A stretch of DNA of 8,060 bases from assembly GCA_027343965.1 (NCBI GenBank), contig DAHWJX010000141.1, positions 1 through 8,060 of the forward strand. Direction: 5' to 3'. Under the pieces are notes generated by a model, which saw nothing but the letters and a program-made list of their open reading frames with translations, was not told where the DNA came from and did no database searches. The DNA comes from JAKACU01 sp021821185 (lineage in GTDB: Bacteria; Bacillota; Bacilli; Alicyclobacillales; SLC66). Of this stretch, positions 1 to 5,350 are shown piece by piece (position 1 is the stretch's first letter; each line of letters starts with the position of its first letter). The translations under genes were made by a program, and so were the position numbers.

Positions 1-45
1 TTCCCAAGCTGAATGTTGCGGGTTCGAACCCCGTCATCCGCTCCA
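1..45 (+). tRNA. tRNA-Gly (CCC anticodon), 3' part only
   Basis: The window opens inside the anticodon loop of a tRNA. Bases 1-7 read as loop positions 32-38 with anticodon CCC at 3-5, and 8-12 are the 3' side of the anticodon stem. Bases 13-17 are the variable loop. The T arm is GCGGG (18-22), loop TTCGAAC (23-29), CCCGT (30-34). The 3' acceptor strand CATCCGC (35-41) is followed by discriminator T and an encoded CCA (43-45). The acceptor sequence and U73 fit bacterial tRNA-Gly. The 5' half lies outside the window, so the D arm and the acceptor pairing cannot be checked. Confidence 0.9.
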
Positions 46-50
46 AACGA

Positions 51-74
51 AACCTTGAGAAATCAAGGTTTTTT
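51..74 (+). terminator. Intrinsic terminator of the tRNA-Gly transcript
   Basis: A perfect 8-bp stem, AACCTTGA (51-58) and TCAAGGTT (63-70), closes on a GAAA tetraloop and runs into a T tract (69-74). It begins six bases after the tRNA CCA end and would separate tRNA transcription from the ars operon. On the minus strand the same stem lacks a good T tract, so it would be at most a weak terminator for the small reverse ORF that ends at 75. Confidence 0.9.
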
Positions 75-215
75 CTATTGACTTTGTACACGCCTTAAAA
101 TACAAAAGGCTGATCCTACCAAAGACGCTATGATGACAGCGATCACGGTGATGATCAACAAAACGGACAGCGTAAATTTGCCGGAAATATAATAGTTAAA
201 AAGGACTGTTTGCAT
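75..215 (-). CDS. Possible 46-residue single-pass membrane peptide
   Basis: On the minus strand an ORF opens with ATG (215-213) and ends with TAG (77-75). The product starts MQTVLFNYYISGKF, has one long hydrophobic stretch at about residues 14-39 containing LLIITVIAVIIASLVG, and ends with a basic tail (LRRVQSQ). This is the pattern of a one-helix membrane peptide. The ribosome site is poor: AGGA lies only two bases before the ATG. The start codon also overlaps the proposed -35 of the divergent ars promoter, so its own promoter would have to lie within the ars control region. I do not recognise a family. It could equally be a chance ORF, and only its membrane-helix-like composition argues for it. 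Confidence 0.3.
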   Translation of the reverse strand: MQTVLFNYYISGKFTLSVLLIITVIAVIIASLVGSAFCILRRVQSQ

Positions 216-237
216 TTTCCTGACAACAAGCTATAAT
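210..237 (+). promoter_or_regulatory. Sigma-A-type promoter of the ars operon
   Basis: The -35 is TTGCAT (210-215) and the -10 is a perfect TATAAT (232-237), separated by 16 bases. Transcription would start at about 243-246, just in front of or at the edge of the 16-bp palindrome and about 35 bases before the first gene. No other promoter this good was seen ahead of the operon. Confidence 0.7.
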
Positions 238-245
238 ATAAGTTA

Positions 246-261
246 ATCGTTATATAACGAT
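246..261. promoter_or_regulatory. Perfect 16-bp palindrome, likely ArsR operator
   Basis: ATCGTTATATAACGAT is perfectly self-complementary around 253/254. It begins eight bases after the -10 hexamer, at or just past the expected start of transcription. ArsR/SmtB-family repressors bind AT-rich inverted repeats at or near the promoters of their own operons, and an arsR gene is present in this operon. Operator function is inferred from position and symmetry. Confidence 0.65.
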
Positions 262-278
262 GGGAAAGGGTGTAAATC

Positions 279-551
279 ATGAATGAACAAGCGAAACTAC
301 TTATCCAAATGGCGGTCGCCTATGCGACAGGATGCAACGTTTCGATGAAACAACATGTGACCAAAGCAAAAGAAGCGGGTGTTACGCAAAAAGAACTCGA
401 AGAAACTGTGCAATTGGTGCGCCAAGTGCGGTTGACGGCCATGATGGACGCAGATACGGCTATCCAAGATGCCGTTGAATCTGACCTGGTTGCTGTTGGA
501 TCAGCCGACGAGGGTTCTTCGTGCGGATGCGGATCAGGGAAGTGCTGCTAA
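279..551 (+). CDS. AhpD/carboxymuconolactone decarboxylase-like small protein with Cys-rich tail
   Basis: This 90-residue protein is the first gene of the ars operon. A purine-rich ribosome site (GGGAAAGGG, 262-270) precedes ATG 279. The N-terminal 60 residues look like the helical core of AhpD/CMD-fold proteins (YATGCNVSMKQH, then KAKEAGVTQKELEE). AhpD-type proteins usually carry CxxCxxxH. Here Cys19 and His26 are in register but the second Cys is Ser22, so a classical redox disulfide is not available. The end is unusual: CGCGSGKCC, with cysteines 82, 84, 89 and 90. That resembles the vicinal-Cys tails found on some ArsD proteins and could bind arsenite or restore a redox centre. The stop codon is one base before arsD. 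The family call is moderately firm; the role in arsenic handling is inferred. Confidence 0.8.
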   Translation: MNEQAKLLIQMAVAYATGCNVSMKQHVTKAKEAGVTQKELEETVQLVRQVRLTAMMDADTAIQDAVESDLVAVGSADEGSSCGCGSGKCC

Positions 552-552
552 G

Positions 553-852
553 ATGAAAATCGATATTTTCGATCCAGAAATGTGTTGCACAACGGGTATA
601 TGCGGTACGTCGCCTGATCCTGAATTGATCCGCGTGGGTGAGATGGTAGAGTCCCTCAAAGCGCAGGGGCATGTTGTTGTTCGCCACATGCTTAGTCGAA
701 ATTCGGCCGCTTTTGTGACGAATAAACCCGTCTATGATATCGTCTTGCAACAAGGCGTCAAAAGTTTACCTGTCGTCATGATCGATGGGCAAGTGCGTGC
801 GATTGGTCATTACCCAATGATTGAGGAAGTATTTGCCCATAAGGAGTCTTAA
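553..852 (+). CDS. arsD: ArsD arsenite metallochaperone / weak repressor
   Basis: The product is 99 residues. It begins MKIDIFDPEMCCTTGICG, the ArsD signature. Cys11, Cys12 and Cys17 correspond to Cys12, Cys13 and Cys18 of the R773 protein, which form the arsenite site used to hand the metalloid to ArsA. The rest (LPVVMIDG, GHYP) fits the thioredoxin-like fold. It is shorter than the roughly 120-residue R773 ArsD and stops before the C-terminal vicinal Cys pairs of that protein. ATG 553 follows the previous stop by one base, and AGGGA at 536-540 may serve it by coupled translation. A longer reading from 469 is possible but would overlap the upstream gene by 83 bases and add residues outside the family. 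arsA1 follows directly. Confidence 0.93.
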   Translation: MKIDIFDPEMCCTTGICGTSPDPELIRVGEMVESLKAQGHVVVRHMLSRNSAAFVTNKPVYDIVLQQGVKSLPVVMIDGQVRAIGHYPMIEEVFAHKES

Positions 853-1731
853 ATGATGACCAAGTATTTGTTTTTCTCAGGTAAAGGTGGGGTTGGAAAA
901 ACTTCACTGTCGTGCGCAACGGCCGTCTTGTTAGCGCAACGAGGGGAGAAGACACTGCTTGTTACGACCGATCCAGCATCCAATTTGGGCGATGTTTTTG
1001 ACCAAAAAGTCAGCCTTGATGCGAAGGAAGTTCTGGGCGTGCCAAATCTTTATCTTCAAGAGATTAATCCTAGTGAGGCCTTGCAGGTATATAAAGACCG
1101 TGCTCTTGCACCGCTGCGAGAACTTTTTCCAGAAGATGTAGTCAAATCTACAGAAGAAAAAATGAGCGGTCCTTGTACGGAAGAAGTGGCCACTTTTGAT
1201 CAGTTTATTGCGTGTATGCATCAACCTGATTATGATTGGGTCGTTTTTGATACGGCACCTACAGGTCACACTTTGCGTCTCTTAGAATTGCCGAGTAGCT
1301 GGAGCCTGCATATTGAAGAAAGTGCTAAAGGCAGTGGACAGACATGCATTGGAAGCGTTGACGCCTTGTCAGCATCAAAACAGCAGTATGAGGATGCGAT
1401 ACAAGCTTTGAGCGATCCCAATGTAACTACGTTTGTGTTTGTGACGCAACCGGCGAAAATGTGTATGGATGAAATGCTTCGATCATCTGAGGAATTACGT
1501 AAACTTGCGATTCGTAATCAAGTGGTCATTGTGAATGGTATTATTCCAAAAGAAGAACGCATACATCCTTATTCGCTTCGCCGTTGGCAAAAACAAGAAC
1601 CGCATATTCAAGAACTCGCGCATAAATTTGATGGAACCATTGGCTATATGCCATTATATGCGGATGAAGTAAAGGGCATCGCTATGTTGGAGCAGGTGGG
1701 GAGGGATCTCGCGCATGCCATCACTTTATGA
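853..1731 (+). CDS. arsA1: ArsA1, half-size arsenite-stimulated ATPase (A1-like)
   Basis: This 292-residue soluble ATPase is about half the length of fused ArsA. It has the deviant Walker A GKGGVGKTS (10-18), the TTDPASNLGDVF segment (38-49) and the DTAPTGHT signature (133-140). Cys108 (GPCTEE) and Cys165 (GQTCIG) align with the metalloid-binding Cys113 and Cys172 of the A1 half of E. coli plasmid ArsA. It would pair with ArsA2 and drive arsenite export through ArsB, loaded by ArsD. AAGGAG (841-846) precedes two adjacent ATGs at 853 and 856, and either could be used; 853 abuts the arsD stop. The 3' end overlaps arsA2 by 17 bases, indicating coupled translation. It could work as a homodimer, but the neighbouring partner makes a heterodimer more likely. 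Confidence 0.93.
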   Translation: MMTKYLFFSGKGGVGKTSLSCATAVLLAQRGEKTLLVTTDPASNLGDVFDQKVSLDAKEVLGVPNLYLQEINPSEALQVYKDRALAPLRELFPEDVVKSTEEKMSGPCTEEVATFDQFIACMHQPDYDWVVFDTAPTGHTLRLLELPSSWSLHIEESAKGSGQTCIGSVDALSASKQQYEDAIQALSDPNVTTFVFVTQPAKMCMDEMLRSSEELRKLAIRNQVVIVNGIIPKEERIHPYSLRRWQKQEPHIQELAHKFDGTIGYMPLYADEVKGIAMLEQVGRDLAHAITL

Positions 1732-2617
1732 TAAATTACCCATGACTCTAGTCATGCCTTCAGGTGTAAAACATCACAGAGTGTTTCTTGCTGGTAAAGG
1801 CGGCGTAGGCAAGACAACGCTAGCTTCCACGTTAGCGTTGTCTGCGTCAGAGCAAGGCGCAAAAACGTTACTCATTACAACTGATCCAGCCGCTCACATT
1901 GGCTATGTCTTTGGCGAATCGGTCACGTCAGTACCGAAGCAAGTGAGAGGAACCAACTTATGGTTGGTCCGTATCGATCCCAAAACTGCATTTGAACAAT
2001 ATCGACAAACGGTTCTTGACTCTTTACCGGATCAAGAGGAGCAAACGATACGGCGTGTTAGTGAAGAGCTAAATTCGCCTTGTACGGAGGAAGTGGCTGT
2101 CTTCCAAGAGTTTCTTGATTATGTGCTAAGCGATGAGTTTGCAGTCACCGTCTATGATACGGCACCGACGGGGCATACCATACGCCTCTTGCAGTTGTCT
2201 TTTGATTACGAAGCCGAACTCGAACATAAAGATACCTTTACAGCCGAAACGGCAGCACTCGATGAGGTACAATTAGTGCGCATGAAACAAGCAATTCAAA
2301 CGTTGCAAAATCAAGAAGAGACAACGATGATATTTGTGACGTTGGCGGAGTCAACACCGATTGCCGAAATGCAACGAGCCATGGAGGATCTATTACGTAC
2401 AGGCATCTCGACGCAGGCAATCATCGTCAATCAGGTGCTTCCTGAAGACGCGGCAAGCAGTCCGCTGTTTGGCCGTCGCTTACAGTTGCAAAAAGCCCAG
2501 ATTGAGAAGTTGCGTCAAGGTCATGATAAAGAACAGATTTGTGTGGCTACGCTGCAAGATGATGAAATTATGGGTAGGGAATTGTTACAGAACTTTGCAA
2601 AACACGTGGTGGGGTGA
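1715..2617 (+). CDS. arsA2: ArsA2, half-size arsenite-stimulated ATPase (A2-like)
   Basis: This 300-residue paralogue of ArsA1 has a roughly 20-residue N-terminal extension before the Walker A motif GKGGVGKT (27-34). It also has TTDPAAHIGYVF and DTAPTGHT (148-155). Only one expected metalloid cysteine is present: Cys123 (SPCTEE), equivalent to Cys422 in the A2 half of fused ArsA. The region matching Cys165 of ArsA1 reads HKDTFTAETAALDE and has no Cys. The same two-plus-one pattern is found in the fused enzyme. The start at 1715 has GGGGAGGG at 1697-1704, ten bases upstream, and lies inside arsA1. ATG 1742 would avoid the overlap but loses that ribosome site. Split arsA1/arsA2 pairs are known in Bacillota, for example Alkaliphilus. 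Confidence 0.92.
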   Translation: MPSLYDKLPMTLVMPSGVKHHRVFLAGKGGVGKTTLASTLALSASEQGAKTLLITTDPAAHIGYVFGESVTSVPKQVRGTNLWLVRIDPKTAFEQYRQTVLDSLPDQEEQTIRRVSEELNSPCTEEVAVFQEFLDYVLSDEFAVTVYDTAPTGHTIRLLQLSFDYEAELEHKDTFTAETAALDEVQLVRMKQAIQTLQNQEETTMIFVTLAESTPIAEMQRAMEDLLRTGISTQAIIVNQVLPEDAASSPLFGRRLQLQKAQIEKLRQGHDKEQICVATLQDDEIMGRELLQNFAKHVVG

Positions 2618-2621
2618 GCGC

Positions 2622-2960
2622 ATGGAGGAAAGGTTTGAGGCAATCGCTGATGTGTATAAAGCATTAGGCGACAAAACTCGTTTGCATATTCTTGCGCTTT
2701 TACGTAACGGGGAACTGTGTGTATGTGAGTTGGTTGGGGCTTTGAACATGTCGCAACCAAGTATCTCACAACACCTACGCAAACTCAAACAGGCTGGTCT
2801 TCTCAAAGAACGCAAAACAGCACAATGGGTATACTATTCTCTCGATTTGGATAAAGTTTCGCTGCTAGCCGATATTGTAAGCACGCTACCGAATGTAGCG
2901 GAAGAATATAAAGCTTTGCAGATACAGGGGCTTGGTACGAGGTGTACCACGCCATCGTAA
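2622..2960 (+). CDS. arsR: ArsR, arsenite-responsive ArsR/SmtB-family repressor
   Basis: This is a 112-residue winged-helix regulator. ELCVCEL carries Cys33 and Cys35, matching Cys32 and Cys34 of the R773 ArsR arsenite site. The third ligand of that protein (Cys37) is Val38 here, so binding would rest on the CxC pair alone or on a residue elsewhere, for example Cys108 near the end. The recognition helix region is LNMSQPSISQHLRKLKQAG, followed by the wing KTAQWVYYSL. It starts four bases after the arsA2 stop, with GGGGTGA as ribosome site. As the fifth gene of the operon it would be made only when the operon is on, giving negative autoregulation, most likely at the palindrome at 246-261. Confidence 0.95.
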   Translation: MEERFEAIADVYKALGDKTRLHILALLRNGELCVCELVGALNMSQPSISQHLRKLKQAGLLKERKTAQWVYYSLDLDKVSLLADIVSTLPNVAEEYKALQIQGLGTRCTTPS

Positions 2961-2987
2961 TTTTCTTTAGAGACTGGGAGATGCACA

Positions 2988-4280
2988 ATGGCAGTTGTGG
3001 CTGTAATTATTTTTCTTTTGACTTTGGTACTTGTCATTTGGCAACCCAAAGGATTGTCGATCGGATGGAGCGCCATCGGGGGCGCTGTAGTTGCTTTGTT
3101 AGTGAAAGCAGTCACGTTGCATGATGTTGTTGCGGTTACGGCTATCGTTTGGGACGCAACGCTGACCTTTGTGGCTATCATTATCACATCAACTATTTTG
3201 GATAAAATCGGCTTTTTTGAATGGGCTGCATTAAAAATGGCTCATGCAGCAAAAGGGAATGGACGACGCGTTTTTCTTTACGTCACCGTGCTAGGTGCCT
3301 TAGTGTCAGCCTTTTTCGCAAATGATGGGGCCGCGCTCATCTTGACACCGATCGTGCTTGAAAAAGTACGCGTTCTGCGCTTTGATGCGAAAAAGATGCT
3401 TCCATTTATCATGGCCAGTGGATTTATCGCAGATACGACTTCGTTACCGCTTATCATCAGTAACTTAGTCAACATTGTTTCTGCTGATTATTTTCATATT
3501 GAATTTATCAATTATGCGATGCACATGATCATTCCTGATCTCGTCTCGTTTGTAGCGAGCGTTGTGATGCTGTACCTGGTGTTTGGTCGTGATATCCCTC
3601 GAACTTATGACCCAAGTCATTTATCGCATGCGAAAGATGCGATTGTCCATGAAGGGATGTTTAAGGCATCTTGGGTAATTTTAATTGTACTTCTTATCGG
3701 CTATATTGCTACGCAACTTTTGCACATTCCTGTGTCTGCGGTAGCAGGTCTCATTGCGATTGTATTTTTGGTTGCGGGACAAAGAGTGAAGGTTATTTCT
3801 CCGTGGCAAGTCATTAAAGAAGCACCCTGGGCGATTGTGTTTTTTTCCATCGGCATGTATGTCGTGGTCTATGGATTACGTAACGCTGGCTTGACTGATC
3901 TTCTCGGTCATGTCATTCATGCTTCGACAACAGCAGGTTTGTATGGCGCAACGTTAGTCGCTGGGTTTTTAGCGGCCATTTTATCAAGTATCATGAACAA
4001 CATGCCAACGGTCATGATTGAAGCGCTGGCTATTCATTCTGCTCATGCTACGGGTGTTATGCAAGAAGCCTTGGTGTATGCCAATGTTATTGGCAGTGAC
4101 TTGGGACCGAAAATTACACCGATTGGGTCTTTGGCGACACTCCTATGGTTACATGTGCTAGGAAAAAAGGGGATTCGCATTACATGGGGCCAGTATTTTA
4201 AAACAGGTGTTATTTTGACGATTCCCACGCTGTTTGTCACGTTAACGGGCCTTTTTGTATGGCTATCGATTATTCACTAA
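2988..4280 (+). CDS. arsB: ArsB arsenite efflux permease
   Basis: The product has 430 residues, close to the 429 of E. coli ArsB, with many hydrophobic segments across its length. It closely follows the ArsB sequence: VIWQPKGLSIGWSA (16-29), FFANDGAALILTP (109-121), GFIADTTSLPLIISNLVNIV (145-164), SSIMNNMPT (333-341) and SDLGPKITPIGSLATLLW (370-387). It belongs to the ion-transporter superfamily and is unrelated to Acr3. ArsB exports arsenite or antimonite using the proton motive force alone, or ATP hydrolysis when complexed with ArsA. I find no cysteine in it; the single Cys369 of E. coli ArsB falls at Ser370. GGGAG sits seven bases before ATG 2988. It lies 27 bases after arsR, in the same operon. 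Confidence 0.96.
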   Translation: MAVVAVIIFLLTLVLVIWQPKGLSIGWSAIGGAVVALLVKAVTLHDVVAVTAIVWDATLTFVAIIITSTILDKIGFFEWAALKMAHAAKGNGRRVFLYVTVLGALVSAFFANDGAALILTPIVLEKVRVLRFDAKKMLPFIMASGFIADTTSLPLIISNLVNIVSADYFHIEFINYAMHMIIPDLVSFVASVVMLYLVFGRDIPRTYDPSHLSHAKDAIVHEGMFKASWVILIVLLIGYIATQLLHIPVSAVAGLIAIVFLVAGQRVKVISPWQVIKEAPWAIVFFSIGMYVVVYGLRNAGLTDLLGHVIHASTTAGLYGATLVAGFLAAILSSIMNNMPTVMIEALAIHSAHATGVMQEALVYANVIGSDLGPKITPIGSLATLLWLHVLGKKGIRITWGQYFKTGVILTIPTLFVTLTGLFVWLSIIH

Positions 4281-4310
4281 AGTATTATCCACGTTAAGGA
4301 GATGCTATTC

Positions 4311-4751
4311 ATGAAAAAACCATTGATCTATTTTCTTTGTACTGGGAATTCCTGCCGCAGTCAGATAGCTGAAGGCCTTGCACGTCACCTTGGGGCACAT
4401 GCTATCGAAGTACAAAGTGCTGGCATAGAAGCGCACGGATTAAATCCACGCGCCATTTCGATTATGCAGGAAGCGGGAATTGACATCTCTCATCATACGT
4501 CCAAATTAATTGACGATGAGTTGCTCATCCACGCTGATTACGTCATTACGCTTTGCGGCGATGCTAACGATAAATGCCCGATAACGCCACCTAACGTAAG
4601 ACGTTTGCATTGGGGATTTGATGATCCGGCGAGAGCCACCGGAACCGAAGATGAGATCATGGCTAAGTTTCGTGAAGTACGCGATGATATTCGCGACAAA
4701 CTAACGTCTTGGCTAGCAGAAGAATTGCATTTTACGGCAAATACGAAGTAA
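4311..4751 (+). CDS. arsC: ArsC, thioredoxin-coupled arsenate reductase
   Basis: This 146-residue enzyme is of the low-molecular-weight phosphatase fold, Bacillus/Staphylococcus type. The nucleophile loop is CTGNSCRS with Cys10, and the relay cysteines are Cys82 and Cys89 (LCGDANDKCP), the numbering of the studied Gram-positive enzymes. HWGFDDPARATGT supplies the acid Asp of the DP motif. It reduces arsenate to arsenite, which then leaves through ArsB, with electrons from thioredoxin. I chose ATG 4311 because AAGGAG (4296-4301) is nine bases upstream. The in-frame ATG at 4302 immediately abuts that site and would be too close. It is 30 bases after arsB, and its last codons enter an inverted repeat shared with the next gene's leader. 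Confidence 0.96.
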   Translation: MKKPLIYFLCTGNSCRSQIAEGLARHLGAHAIEVQSAGIEAHGLNPRAISIMQEAGIDISHHTSKLIDDELLIHADYVITLCGDANDKCPITPPNVRRLHWGFDDPARATGTEDEIMAKFREVRDDIRDKLTSWLAEELHFTANTK

Positions 4752-4828
4752 CGTAACCTTAGTTGCCATGTTATCTTTAGTATGGTTTACTTTGACTAGA
4801 CTTGCGATAAGTAGAAATGAGGTTACGT
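4751..4828 (+). promoter_or_regulatory. Inverted repeat that could mask the DUF420 ribosome-binding site
   Basis: ACGTAACCT (4751-4759, starting on the last base of the arsC stop) is perfectly complementary to AGGTTACGT (4820-4828). The second arm contains most of the TGAGG Shine-Dalgarno (4818-4822) of the DUF420 gene and reaches two bases from its ATG. If the 60-base loop folds, the ribosome site would be closed. Ribosomes finishing arsC would cover the first arm and could open it. This is inferred from complementarity only. No convincing separate promoter was seen in the 78-base gap. Confidence 0.35.
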
Positions 4829-4829
4829 G

Positions 4830-5294
4830 ATGGCTTCCGCATGGGCTTTAATCAATGAACTCTTCATGATTGCTAGTTCGATTTTTGCTGGCATGGGTTG
4901 GTATCAAATCAGACACCGCGACGTACACCGACACCGACGCATGATGGTTTTGGCCGCATCACTTGGTGCTGCTTTTTTTGTAAGTTATGCTCTTGGGACG
5001 TTACTGGTCGGTGATAGTCGTTTTGGAGGTCCACAAAGTTTTGCAATGTTGTACCAGGTTATTTTACAAATCCATGTGATGCTCGCGACGATTGCAGCTG
5101 TGTTGGGTGTACTTACAGTTGTACTTGCTGTACGAAGACGTTTCCATATGCACCGAAAGATTGCGCCTTGGACAGCAATACTTTGGTTTATTTCAGCTGG
5201 TTCTGGCTTGATTGTGTACCTTATGTTGTTTGTCATATTTCCGCCAGGGCCATCAGTGGGCAATTTGTTGCATCTCATTATGTCTGGTCATTAA
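4830..5294 (+). CDS. DUF420 family four-helix membrane protein
   Basis: This 154-residue integral membrane protein has four hydrophobic segments at about 5-24, 39-60, 80-101 and 114-137. Histidines cluster at the membrane edges: H29/H33/H35 (HRDVHRHRR), H82 (LQIHVMLA) and H107/H109 (HMHRK). Length, topology and His pattern match DUF420 (YozB-like). This family includes CtaM, which is needed for heme-copper oxidase maturation in staphylococci. ATG 4830 is seven bases after TGAGG; a GTG at 4827 would be too near that site. The gene lies 78 bases after arsC and just before the operon's terminator, so it is probably co-transcribed with ars. A respiratory or metal-related role is a family-level guess, and its link to arsenic is unknown. 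Confidence 0.8.
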   Translation: MASAWALINELFMIASSIFAGMGWYQIRHRDVHRHRRMMVLAASLGAAFFVSYALGTLLVGDSRFGGPQSFAMLYQVILQIHVMLATIAAVLGVLTVVLAVRRRFHMHRKIAPWTAILWFISAGSGLIVYLMLFVIFPPGPSVGNLLHLIMSGH

Positions 5295-5298
5295 GTAT

Positions 5299-5350
5299 AA
5301 AAAGCACCTGTGTCATAACGTTAACGTCTGGCACAGGTGCTTTTTATTTT
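5299..5350 (+). terminator. Strong intrinsic terminator ending the ars operon
   Basis: AAAAAGCACCTGTG (5299-5312) pairs perfectly with CACAGGTGCTTTTT (5332-5345), and a T-rich tail runs to 5350. One G-T and one C-G pair extend the stem inward, and the loop contains the self-complementary ACGTTAACGT. It begins four bases after the DUF420 stop. The A-rich 5' arm would also give a T tract on the other strand, so it may act in both directions. Confidence 0.93.

Noticed and set aside
469..852. Longer 127-residue reading of ArsD
   Set aside because: It overlaps the upstream gene by 83 bases and adds 28 residues unlike ArsD; ATG 553 gives the family N-terminus.
2361..2960. 199-residue reading that contains ArsR
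   Set aside because: Its first 87 residues are an out-of-frame read of arsA2; ArsR homology begins at ATG 2622.
2834..3187. Reverse-strand ORF of 117 residues over arsR/arsB
   Set aside because: Low-complexity Thr/Ala-rich shadow of well-identified plus-strand genes.
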